This document shows positions 42,037 through 53,214 of a stretch of 64,000 nucleotides of DNA, one piece after another. Within the stretch, counting starts at the first letter, position 1. Each line of letters starts with the position of its first letter. The notes beneath the pieces are model-generated. The model was given only the letters and a program-made list of their open reading frames with translations. It ran no database searches and was not told the origin of the DNA. The position numbers and the translations under genes are program-made. Source of the DNA: Metopolophium dirhodum (lineage: Eukaryota; Arthropoda; Insecta; Hemiptera; Aphididae). Location: NCBI RefSeq assembly GCF_019925205.1, contig NC_083565.1, positions 6,801,001-6,865,000 of the forward strand, read 5' to 3'.

Positions 42037-42330
42037 ATTAAAATATTGCGGGTGCTTACACGGGTTTCCTATCAGAAACCGGGTAAAAAATATTGTGGGT
42101 TTCGAATTTTGTATTATAAAAAAAAGATCGTGGGTTTCGGGTTTAGCGTTCAAGCTGGATGCAATATTGCTTGCGGGTTTTACGTTCGAAACCGGGTATA
42201 ATTTATTGATGGTGATTTTCGGGTATAAGTGTCAAATTCTACGCGAGTTATGGGTTTTTCGTTAAAAATTGGGTGAAATTGTTTGGGGATTTCGCGTTCG
42301 AAACCGGGTACAATATTGTTTTGTGGGCAT
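42037..42330 (+). repeat. Degenerate ~38-bp tandem repeat
   Basis: About seven diverged copies with anchors near 42075, 42113, 42150, 42188, 42226, 42264 and 42300. The best-kept core is TTCGAAACCGGGTA followed by AATATTG and a GGGTTT block. It abuts the hAT MITE at 42357. Confidence 0.65.
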
Positions 42331-42356
42331 AAGAGTGGGCTGATTATTATCTAGAT

Positions 42357-42676
42357 CAGGAATGGGCAACTGGCAGCCCGCGTACCATTTTTCACTGGCC
42401 TGTGCTACATTTGAATTTAGTTTATAAAAATATAAAATGTTAAGAGTTTTTTGTATTTTATTTTATTATATTTATAAAACTATTAAAATCGATATAATGT
42501 TTATCGTAAAACGTAGATATAAATTTTTATCTAGTATTGAACTGGTAAATGTAAATAATATTCTATTATTGTTTAGTTAACATTAGGTTTTTTTTTTGCT
42601 TCCTATGTTCTCTGGACCGCTAGATTTTCGCACATTCAAAATTGGCCCTCTAGTAGCATTGAGTTGCCCATCCCTG
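42357..42676. mobile_element. hAT MITE, 320 bp, with 8-bp target duplication
   Basis: Ends CAGGAATGGGCAACT and AGTTGCCCATCCCTG form terminal inverted repeats of the common hAT type. ATCTAGAT flanks both sides (42349-42356, 42677-42684). There is no coding capacity. Confidence 0.92.
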
Positions 42677-42905
42677 ATCTAGATTATAATCAGTCTCGGT
42701 GACGAGTGACAACTGACGATGTGACAGCTACTCGCCACATCAGGACGTATCTAATGTCTGGTACTTTGGCAATGACCACGATTAAAGTTATAATATTAAA
42801 TTTAAGAAATGCGATAACCTTTCCAGGAATCAGTGGTTTCCAAATCGTGCGGCCTGCCACACTGATCGACGTTGTTAGGTAATAGGTACATCGTACATGG
42901 ATATT

Positions 42906-43000
42906 TAAGAGGATATCAGCGCACTATTTGTTTTCTCTCTCTGACCCACGCGCAACATAGACAAAATGTATTTGCGTAGAATCGTTTTTTCTATGTTTTT
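42906..43000. mobile_element. Single arm of the TTAAGAGGAT foldback family
   Basis: TTTAAGAGGATATCAGCGCACTATTTG followed by a CTCTCTCTGACCCACG block repeats the outer arm of the element at 47252-47694. The opposite arm is not seen here, so this is a truncated copy; the right limit is approximate. The key shared residues are GAGGAT, CAGCGCA and TGACCCACG. Confidence 0.6.
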
Positions 43001-43902
43001 AAGTAATCTTAAAGTAAAATCACATATTCCAAAAAAGATAGAGAATATTTGAGAGGGAATGACATCGATTTTATAATTTATTGTTATTTGACTAAGTATT
43101 CGACTTTCAAAATAAAAAAAAATTTTGTAAATTTAAATGATGTTTAAATTGTTTTGAAACAATATTTAGAGAAATCCCCCCCCCCCCCACTGTAACACCG
43201 GTTCTGGGTACGTATATGTGATCTAACTCGCGCTAGGAAGATTAGATACACGTATAATTGTATAAATGGTAGGTACCTACCAAAATAAATTATACCGACA
43301 ATATTTGTGACAACCCACTTTTGTGTAATTATATCATTTATGCCTATTGTAATTATTTGTTACTTACTAGCACGGCTATAGATAGTAATATTCATTAATC
43401 CATTGTTAAATGACCGTTTTCAATCCCCCTCTAATTTAATTTATTTCCATCATTAAATTTGTATCTATCATAAAAAAGAAATCAAAATTTTAAGAAAAGA
43501 TAATTAATATTTAATATTAATTTTGAATCTAATGCATATTTCTATAAAAAATACTATAACAATTATGTGTAAGTATTAACAATTAACATTGTATCAGTAA
43601 TAAATATAAATTTGTTCGTACAGTGTAAGATATTTCATTTCTTTTATATTCTAAAAATAAAATTATACTATTAAAAGATTCAAAAACTGAACTAGTTAAA
43701 ATGTTAACGTTTATTAATAAACTTAATTAATACAAAAATGAATACATCAAAATTAGGTGGACATTTCATTATTTTTTACTTAAAAATTAATTTGAGTATT
43801 TAGAGTGTTACACGCAAGGCAATATAATAATTTACAATACACAACCCGATAGTATAGTTGTCGTATGTAAAATAAGAAGCGCATTAGAACATTATAGTGA
43901 AA
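43001..43902. other. AT-rich sequence upstream of the PFDN2 3' end
   Basis: Contains a 14-bp C run near 43176 and unremarkable AT-rich sequence; the PFDN2 3' UTR occupies the right part. Confidence 0.5.
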
Positions 43903-45083
43903 TCAAACATTATTAACAATTACTGAACCACCATGGTCAGCTTTTTTATCGACGCTTTGACTTTCAGCCTCTTCTGTCATCGGGGTAACTCCACCTTTAA
44001 CTTGTATGTTATGCTTATTCTTGAATTCATTGATTTCAATTCCTTTTTTAGTTAATTGTTCATTCAATGTTTTCACAATTTTACCCATCTAAAACAAATT
44101 ATTACAATGAATAGTTATCTCAAATATTATTTATGAGTTTAAATAAATAATTAACAAATTACTGCTCATTTTTGTTAATTTCCTATTATATAAATTTATC
44201 ATAGTCGTTGATAATAATTAATTAATATCAATTTGTCAAACACATAAAAAAAAAAAAAAAAACCATAAACCAGTTTTTTTTTTCAAAACAAATAAATATG
44301 CAATAAATAAAGTTTAAAAATAACTTTTATCTTCTCTTACATTCTTTAATAGGATTATTACATAAACCAATTTATGTTCAAAACAATATGCGGTATACAA
44401 TCCGGTTAAAATTCAAAAGCCTTAAGGCAGTAAGTGACAAGTTTCAAAGTGTTTACACCGAGAAATGTTATCAACATTTTTTATATTTCTGGATTATGAT
44501 TCATCAAGTAAACTTATATTCAATGATTAAAGTTAATTTTGTTTGGGTTAAATTAATTATTTTTAAATACCTATATTAGATAATTATAATAAAACACTGT
44601 GCTGAGACTCTTCTTAAAAAGGCTTATATTTGTCAAGATATTGCAGAACCACCCAATACATAATTTTTTTGTAAGATTTATAATGAAAAATATTAATAAC
44701 AACTGAAAAAGTAAAAGTAAAAGTTAATGAAAGTTTATAAAACTAACTTCTCCTCTATTTTTAATTAGTGTAGGTAGTACATCACAAATCTTCCTTTCAA
44801 CTAACACTCCGCCTATCAGCCTGAAACATTTTCTTTCATCGTCCAACTTGTTTAGAGTGTCAATAACAATGCTGTAACAAAATTAGGAGATATTAATATT
44901 TATAACCAATGTATATTGAAAAGATTCATGCTATAATAAATGTACAAACCTATGTTCATTGAGATCGAGCTCGATTTCTGATAATTTTGTTGCAAGTTGT
45001 CTTTGTTCCGTTCGTAAAGCATTAAAAGTGTTGTGAATCAATTCTTCTTCAGTAGGTTTCTTAACTTTGACTAATTTTTCCAT
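43903..45083 (-). CDS. PFDN2: Prefoldin subunit 2
   Basis: Beta-type subunit of the hexameric prefoldin chaperone, which hands nascent actin and tubulin to the CCT chaperonin in the cytosol. Three exons join in phase: 44950-45083 (starts MEKLVKVKKP), 44748-44871 and 43903-44088, giving 147 aa (human about 154). Donors are gtttgt and gttagt; acceptors are ttacag and ttttag. The conserved core LNEHSIVIDTL is created across the first splice junction, followed by GGVLVERK and by NEFKNKHNI near the end, all strongly matching PFDN2. The two long helical segments flanking a short hairpin fit a prefoldin beta subunit. The acidic and polar tail (about residues 120-147) is poorly conserved. The start ATG lies 565 bp from the divergent SMN start. 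The splice model was made by eye but has no frame breaks. Confidence 0.95.
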
Positions 45084-45648
45084 TTTGAAAGGTTAATAAA
45101 ATATAGAACTATTATTATTTTTAATATAACACAAGCATATAAATTAAAAATACAATTCACAGTTTCTTCAACTATACCCAGACTATATACTCAGTAGGAC
45201 AGTTGTACTACAGTACTACACACGAACAGAAGTGGGTAGTGGGTACAATAATGAATGTACAACATACTTTACCTATCCAAAAGCTTATCAATTATTTGTA
45301 GGTTAGGCAGCTACCACATTATTACCGCATAAGACCACTCAATATTATCTCAGCATTGTTATTTGCCGGATGTCGGATGATAACAGTTTCATTTTCATAT
45401 TATCGAAGTGTGGAGTATGAACTGTTCAACTTACTGTCGACACTGGAATATTGGATGTTTGGATTAGTTGATTCGTGGTTAAGGGATTAAGACAAGACTT
45501 AAGTGATTTTAACTTTTAACTTTTAATTGTTGAATTGTTTGTCGACTGTTGTCGTTTTCCATTCAATATTCTTGAAATTTTGATTCATTCTTAAAAAGCA
45601 GTTACAATTTAAAGTAGGTTGTATCCAAATTCTAAACATATTTAAACC
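45084..45648. promoter_or_regulatory. Divergent intergenic region between PFDN2 and SMN
   Basis: 565 bp separate the start codons of PFDN2 (leftward) and SMN (rightward). It must hold both 5' UTRs and probably a bidirectional housekeeping promoter. No canonical TATA box stands out at a convincing distance from either start. Confidence 0.6.
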
Positions 45649-48600
45649 ATGTCTGATAGCCAATATACTCAAATCTTTAACAGAAATTCAGTAAGTGATT
45701 TGAATGTCTTAAGCTTAAATACTGTGTAGTGTGTAGTGATTGTAATTGATATTTTTGGAATTTTTAAAGGTGGACGACGTTGATGATTCAGATCTCATCA
45801 ATAGTTATGACAAACAGTATGAAAAAGTGAAAAAGAAGGCAAAGGCGAAACTACCCCCTATTGATTCAATGTCTGAGCTGTGTTTAAACGATGGAGTAAT
45901 TATTCTTATTTGAATATATTAATTTTTGGCTATAAGATAAATCATTTATCCAGTGAAGTTTAAAGGAACGATTTATTTTATCTCTTTGAGAAATTAGAGG
46001 AAAAATAAAATTTTCATGTAGAACCCACGGATCATGTAGAATATCATAGTAACATACTCATAGTAACATAAAAAAAATGCTCAATAGAAAATTGACAGGG
46101 GGGCACGTGCCCCTGTGCTCCTCCCCTGAATCCGCCACTGATTATATCTATTTATTATTGAAAAAAATGACAAACACTGAGTATTTAAATTGATTATCTT
46201 AATGCGTATTAAATTTATATGAATAATGGTTAATATTTTATCGTATAATTGCTTAATATGTTGTTGTTCATTTTAGGAAAGCAGTGAATCTATTGTGAAA
46301 GACAAACCAAAGAAAAAAGTAAGTCCAATATGGTAAAATACATTTTTTACAAATATATATATATTATATTATATTCAAATGTTTAACACACATAATATAT
46401 ATAGCTAACAACAATCATAAATACAATAATATGAGATAAAATTAAAATAAGATAGGGGTAAATTTCATTATTGGTAACCCTTCAGTTATATTAGGAACTA
46501 TTGTCATAATAATATTTATATTTAGAGTTTTTTGAGCCATTTCACTGCTTGTACATTCAAGTCATTAAGGTCTTGTAGGCTCCCTAGGAATGAGTGTAAG
46601 CTACACTCCGCATTTACGGCAGACACTCTTTGTCTATCTAACATAATATCCATAGACCATAGTGTCTTTGGATTGTCTTGCTATTCAGGTGAAATATAAT
46701 GGATTCAGATTTAGCTGGGTTAGGGCTTGACTTCCCATTTTCAAAAGTATTCTCGGATAGTCTAAAACTTCTAATACTTTTTATTATTATCTTTTAACTT
46801 ATAGTGATATATTAAATATATATAAATTGTATGCTGGTATGTTAATGCTTCTCCCTTGATTTTTTACATTATTCAGTAAATATCTTTTTTATTTTATTAT
46901 TAGACCCTTGTCTTGCATAGGATATGGTGTTTTATTATGTATCATTATTTATACATTAGAAAGAAAAAAATCAAAAAATGCTCATTGTTCACTATTAGCC
47001 AAATTAAATTAAAATTTCTTCAATTATAATAACTTTATTATGTTACGGTACTCTGTTAATTTTTTAATATTGATTGAGCATAAAATAATTTTGTATCACT
47101 GGATAATACATTTTTATAACTGTTCCAGGTTAATGCTAATAAGAATCATCAAACTGAATCAACAAATAGATATGAGGTATAATATATTTAATTAAATAAT
47201 TTGTAAATCCTTCTAAAAATTCACATAAAAAATGTTTTTCATCTATTTTAATTAAGAGGATGTCAGCGCATTATTTGTCTCTGACCCACGTGCAACATAA
47301 CAAATTTATGTTTAGCTTAATCAACATTATGTTATTACTTTTAATATTAGAATGAATAAAACCTATTATCAAACTTTAAATTAATAACATAACCTGTATC
47401 TCTACATTCGCTATTTTATATTTTATTTTTATGTAAGGTATGAGCATGTAAATTATTACAATTTAAAAATGCTATTAAATTGTATAAAAATTAAAATATT
47501 GTAAAAAAGCTTATGCAGGGACACAGGTTATGTTCTTAGATTAAAGTTTGATAATAAGTAAATTATAACTCTAATATTAAAAATAACAACACTGAACACA
47601 GGGTTGATTCTGCTTAACATATACAAATTGCTATGCCGGGTGAGACCGTGTGGGTCAGAGAGAGAAAACAAATGGTGCGCTGATATCCTCTTAAGAGACG
47701 TCGCACCCGCATATGTTGTCTCCGTCTTTCACATGTATAACAAACAAATTTTCGTTTACCAGTTTCAATATGTGCTGTTAGTTTTGATATTAGAGTGAAT
47801 TGACCTATTATCAAACTTTAAGGTAAGAACATTATCTGTGTTCTCTCGTTGGTTTTTTATTATATTTTAGTTTTTAAGTGAGTTATGAGCATTTACAAAT
47901 ATTAATATTTTACATACTCATAACTCACTTAAAAATTAAAATATCGTAAAAAAAACCAACGAGAGAACACAGTTAATGCTCTTACCTAAAAGTTTAGGTA
48001 ATAACTTTATAATATGTCAATTCACTCAAATATTAAAACTACCAGCACACTATTGAAACTGTTGAATGAAAATTTGGTATGTCGTGAATGTGCAAGACAA
48101 AATATGGGTGCAATGTCCTCTTAAGCCTACAAAACATGGCTTTTAAAATATTTTTTAAATAATCAATTAATTCTAAATACATGTCAAACAATAAAAAATA
48201 ATAATATGTAATAATTAATAAGTTACTTAAATGTTTTTTTCTTATTTGTCTTAAGGATACAGACGTTCTTTTTCCACCACCCCCACCACCGCCAGACAGT
48301 ATAAAAAATTTACCTAAGACTGAGAGGGAAGCTCTCACATCAATGCTGATGTCATATTATATGAGTGGATTTCATACTGGTTTGTATGCTGAATTATTTT
48401 TTTACCATAAATATCACATTTATTATATCAGGATATTCATATCATTATCATTGCTATTAACATTTGGGTCAATACCCATAGAACAGTATGAATAGGTTTG
48501 TGGTAAAAATAGACAATAGCTTAGTGGTGTTCTCAAGAATTTTCAATATATGTAAGGGGGCTACTGGAGCACAAAAAAACAGGTGTAGCCAATTTCTTAA

Positions 48601-49495
48601 AAAACCATATTAAGCTAGTCTAAAAAAAAAGATGTATTCTATAGTACTTTTATTTACATTGTTTTATTCTATTATAATTTATTGTCTAATGCCAGGTTAC
48701 TTGAACAATCACTAAACATTTAACGAATCAATAGTGAGCTAACTAATAATCCCTTAAACATAATTTAGTGACCCCTGATTGGTCCATTAAATTCTATGAA
48801 CCATTAAATTAATAAATTCTTCGGGAAATCTGGCATAAGTATACTTAAATTTATAACACAACAAAAATAATCATTTTTGAAATAATGAAAAAAATGTTCG
48901 ATTTAGGTTTCTATGAATTATACAGCATTTTAACATTTTTTTCATCAGTAATGATTTCCTTTTTATGAAGGACTTTTCCAATGGCCAACACTGCCAAAAT
49001 AGTGTTAAATATACCAAATATTCATATTGTTATATATTTATATTGAGCATATATTTTGACTTAAGTACAGTACATATACAATCCTTTAAAACAGGGGTGG
49101 AAACCCGAGGCCGCATGTGGCCTCATTGAAATTTTATGTAGCTTGCGAGTAAAATTTATAATTTGTATAAAAATCACGAAATAAGATATTAATAGTATGG
49201 ACTGGAAACTGCGGATTAAAATATTGTTTGTAGATACCTTGTTAAATTAATAAACCTAACAGTTATGAACTTAATTAAACTAAATTTGATATGACTATAC
49301 ATTTAAATTTAAAATCAAATAAGGTATACCTATATTCAAATTGTGGCCCATGAAAAATTGTACGTATATTTTTTGGCCCTTGACCTCAAAAAGGTTTCTG
49401 ACCCCTGCTTTAAAATAATAATTAATTTATGTCTCTAATTGAAATATGTTTCAGGATATTATCTGGGAATGAAACAAAAAAATTCTGAAAACTGA
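45649..49495 (+). CDS. Smn: Survival motor neuron protein (SMN), six exons, no Tudor domain found
   Basis: Core of the SMN complex, which loads Sm rings onto spliceosomal snRNAs. Exons: 45649-45690, 45770-45895, 46277-46318, 47129-47176, 48256-48379, 49455-49495, all with GT..AG borders and consistent phase, giving 140 aa. The Gemin2-binding region is VDDVDDSDLINSYDKQYEK (exons 1-2); a Lys-rich stretch follows (DKPKKK); exon 5 has a run of seven prolines and then the YG-box oligomerisation helix LTSMLMSYYMSGFHTG, continued by YYLGMKQK in exon 6. The YG box matches animal SMN very closely. Exons 3 and 4 are tiny (14 and 16 codons) and nothing in introns 3 or 4 reads as the usual Tudor domain, so the predicted protein is about half the usual length. 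Introns 4 and 5 carry MITEs. An alternative is an unrecognised small Tudor exon. Confidence 0.92.
47252..47694. mobile_element. Foldback MITE A in SMN intron 4
   Basis: Terminal inverted repeats from TTAAGAGGATGTCAGCGC to GCGCTGATATCCTCTTAA, extending inward through TGACCCAC and its complement and then through most of the element, which is nearly a full palindrome. TTAA borders suggest a TTAA target site (piggyBac or Sola-like). Confidence 0.8.
47691..48124. mobile_element. Foldback MITE B in SMN intron 4
   Basis: It abuts element A and shares its TTAA. Arms run from TTAAGAGACGTCGCACCC to GGGTGCAATGTCCTCTTAA and pair almost to the centre at about 47915; inner stems TTAAGTGAGTTATGAG and its complement are highly conserved. 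A GTTGTCTCCGTC block is shared with sequence at about 49757. Confidence 0.8.
49092..49407. mobile_element. hAT MITE in SMN intron 5 with 8-bp target duplication
   Basis: 316 bp; ends CAGGGGTGGAAACC and GGTTTCTGACCCCTG, flanked by CTTTAAAA on both sides (49084-49091, 49408-49415). The interior repeats the GAGGCC/GGCC motif near both ends. No coding sequence. Confidence 0.92.
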
Positions 49496-51719
49496 ATTTA
49501 CTCGGATCAATCATTCCTAATTTCCTAATGGGTGAACCTATTTGTGAGAATCTTAAAAATGTTTTGCTTGCATCTAATGTTAAATATTATTTTGTATTAT
49601 ATCATATAAGTATTGTAAGATGTAAAACTATGTAAGTATATAATTTTGTCTTATTATATTAAATATATTGGATTTGTAAAGCTAAAACCTTTTATTTTTG
49701 AACAAAACTTCTATGATTTTGATACTTCAATTATTGTATTATAGTTATATAATGTGTTGTCTCCGTCGTACAAATGTATAACATAGCAAAAACTATTTTG
49801 CGCGGGACAACTTTTATCTTTCTGTGTTTGTAGTAGTGGCTCCAAAATTTCTAAACACATAGGGTAGAAAATTATCTAAAATGTTCTAAACAGTTCAAAA
49901 CAAATCAAAATATTTTGAAAATTGTATCATGTACAGAAAATGCAACTATAAACAACCAGTGAATATTTCATGTATATATACGTTCATTTGTTTTGGAGTT
50001 ACTCTAAAAACCAAAATCGATTTAGTTGAAAACCAACTGCATAAAAATTCCCGTTTTCCCTTAATTTTTATGTTATTTTTCTCGGCGCTTTTGAAAACTA
50101 TTGGGAATTTTAGATGAATGTATTGATTTTTACAATGATGTGTGTTATTTATACATTTTTGTCATCACTTTTTAGGACAGTAAAAGTGCTTAGATTTTCT
50201 TCAACAGTATCTTTTCTGATAGAAAAGTGAATCTAGTTGGTACTTTGGGGGGTAAAAAGTAAAAAGGTTGGTAAGTGGATGTCGCTCTGCTGTACAGTAG
50301 GTTACATGTGGGTCACTGTAATAGATGGTGTTAAATTTGAATTCAATGATATAATATCATTGTATAAGAAAAACGGTCAGTCAGCCTATGATATTACCAA
50401 GTACATTTGATGATATTATTGTGAATAAAGTAATTTATATATAAACTATTTACGTGGAGCCTTGTTTTAAATTTTAAATCCTTAGCTAAAAAGTTGAACA
50501 TTTTATAAATTTAGTACAAAATAATTATTAAACTTTAAATTTGATAAATGTTGTCAAAATTTTAACTTAAAATGCTTATAAAAAAAAAATTGTGTCTATG
50601 TATTTTTATTATTTTTCAACTGCTATTAGAACGATATATCAGAAGCCTTATATTAAATTTTCACGCTTTTTTACCCAACAAATAAAATTTTATTAATATT
50701 TATAGAAAAAAAACTAAAAAAATTTAAAACTAACAATGTCCGTAAACAGCTCAAAAAGAATCAAAATCCAAATATAAGCAACCAGTGAACAATTAATGTA
50801 TATACGTTCATTTGTTTTAAAGTTACACCGAAAACTAAAATTCGATTTTGTCTAAAACTGATTTTGCGTAAAAATTCCCGTTTTTCCTTAATTTTTATAT
50901 TGTTATTTTTCTGGCGCGTTTGAAAATTATTGAAAATTTGACCTCCCGAATACGCCAACTAGATTCACTTTCCCATCGAACAAGATACTGTTGAAGAAAA
51001 TCGGTGCAGTTTTACTGCCCCAAACCGTGATGACAGACACAAAAATTAAAAACACACATCATTGTAAAATCAATACATTCATCGCTCCGTTCAGAATCTA
51101 AAATTTCCTAGTAGTTTTTGACTTATTTTGAGCTGTTTACTTATTTAATACAATGCTCCTGATATATTGTTACAATAGCAGTGGAAAATATTAAAAAGGG
51201 CATAGGCACAATATTTTTTTATAAGCATTTAATAAGTTTGAATATGAAATTTTATAACTTTTTTGTAGTTAAAAATGTATAAGATGTTCAAAAAAAATAA
51301 AATAGCATCTGCAATATGTGAAATTCCCCACGCCATTACTGAATACTGATATTATATATAACATTATGTTAAAAATCTATAGCCTAATTACCAGTATCTT
51401 CAAACATTTAGGAGATTTTTTTTTTACCCAATAGGGCAATATACAGGTACCTAATTAGTAATTAATTATAAAAATATATTGTATACGAAACGGGTACGTA
51501 TATTATAACCTAATATTGATGAAATATTATGGCCCATCATAATAATATGTGGTGCCGATATTGTAGAGTCTTTACTCTTGACCGCTAGTAGATAAATACT
51601 AAGTACTAAGTAAGAAATTAAGAAGTAACTCTACCCGGTACCTGTTATAGCAGTATATAGCTGCATACAGGCTGCAATTTAAATAGTATTCTGTATTATC
51701 GTAAATTGTAATATTATCT
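49496..51719. other. SMN-Suv4-20 intergenic region
   Basis: It contains the SMN 3' UTR (first few hundred bases) and the repeat cluster described above. Outside that cluster I see only AT-rich unique-looking sequence and no gene. Confidence 0.6.
49925..51235. repeat. Composite direct and inverted repeat cluster
   Basis: A ~190-bp block (49925-50115) recurs in the same orientation at 50755-50945 (shared AACCAGTGAA, ACGTTCATTTGTTTT, AAAATTCCCGTTTT). The next ~125 bp (50113-50241) recurs inverted at 50950-51085 (GAAAAGTGAATCTAGTTGG against CCAACTAGATTCACTTTCC). Further out, 50570-50650 pairs with 51150-51235. It looks like nested or rearranged copies of one foldback MITE family. Confidence 0.7.
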
Positions 51720-52071
51720 CGGCCAGCTGCGGATTTTACGTCGTTTCCGCGGCAAATTGTTCAAGACGTTCCTAACGTCCGTCCGTAATCCGTTGATAAT
51801 ACCGTGATAAGGGGATAACGGTTTTCGTAACTCGAGCGTTCAGACTTCAGATCCCGAGAGAACCCGATCCCGAAGACACCGATACTTGACTGTTGAATGT
51901 TGATACGACGTCTCGATACACAGTCTTAAAATAATATTAATTGCCTTCTCGTTCAGCTGCGGTTGATCCGCGGATGTCGATTGTCACCTTGTCGGTAAAA
52001 CTTACTCGGGGCCGCGGTCTGAAGTCTGGGTGGTTAGGCCGTTCGTGGTACAGCTGATTGTGTCGTTTCGG
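51720..52071 (+). other. Putative 5' noncoding exon and promoter of Suv4-20
   Basis: A locally GC-richer, CpG-containing patch that ends in a strong donor (TTTCGG/gtaagtgg, GT at 52072). It has no clear reading frame. The coding exon downstream starts directly after a good acceptor (acttttcag, exon from 53204) only 11 bases before its ATG, so a spliced noncoding leader is required and this is the best candidate. The left limit is a guess. Confidence 0.5.
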
Positions 52072-53214
52072 GTAAGTGGCAACAATTAATAACTACCTAC
52101 CGACCGAATCTTATTGTTTCTCGAACCATATATTCACACCGAATAACGTTTAACGACGGTTTAAAAACTCTGAACGAACCGGTAAAAATATTGACGTTAA
52201 TATCAAATACTCAAGCATTTGTCGATATCCACAGTTTGCCGGAACTTAAACATTTATGAATCAAAAATTCGAAAACCTTCAAGTAGGTATTGACGTTCTG
52301 GGTTTGTGAACAGCGCACGATAATTGTATGTAGACAAGTGGACATATTATTCTCATTTTGTAGTACAATTTGATCATTATAATATCACTACAATATTTGA
52401 TATTATTTAAAATGTTAAACCTTGTCAGTTGTCATCATCATTTGTCAGTCACCATTAAATTTCCTACAAACTCATCCAAACTTAATTTCCAATGTTTTTG
52501 TTATTTTCCACGAATAATCTACAGATTTTTAACGTGACAGTTTTTAACTTGATGATTTTGTATTTGATAATTACTCATAGACCATAGTCCACATCTACTT
52601 CCATGTGTGATCGCTCAAATTATTTGTATCAAAAATTCATTATAGTTGTCAACTTTTAGCATAGAAGTGGTTGTACTACTTGTACATATTCAGTATTGTA
52701 CTTGTATGGTTTTCTTTAATATCTATTTTAAATGTCTTGCTTATGTGGGTATCTTTTTATCTACCAATTAATATTGGATATCGTTCTAAAATTAACTATT
52801 GCTAAACAATTTAATGAAACTTGTATTTTATTTATAATCATGGTTTTAAAATGTCCACAAATTGTAATGGCAATATATTTCACCAATGCCAAAATATTTA
52901 AATGCGATTTGGTATTTTACAAAAAACTCATTTTAATGTTTTAAAATAATAAAATAATGGCTGATTATTGAAAATCCTTCTAGGTTAGTACATAGTTAAT
53001 ATTTTGTAATAAATCTATTTAAATGATAATATTTGTTGATTATAAAATACATACATTTCCTCAAAATGAATGTGTAAATTTACTGTTTGCTTAAAAAAGC
53101 TTGATTTTTCATTTCTACAATCATAATTTAAGATACACTTTTATTACTTAATATGTTCTTAATTCCACCTCTATTAATAACAAAACCTTACATAACTTTT
53201 CAGATACATAAATT

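Noticed and set aside
46085..46140. Possible separate MITE in SMN intron 2
   Set aside because: Only one end resembling the CAGTGGCGGATTCAGGGG type is visible (inverted), so borders cannot be set; it is probably a decayed fragment.
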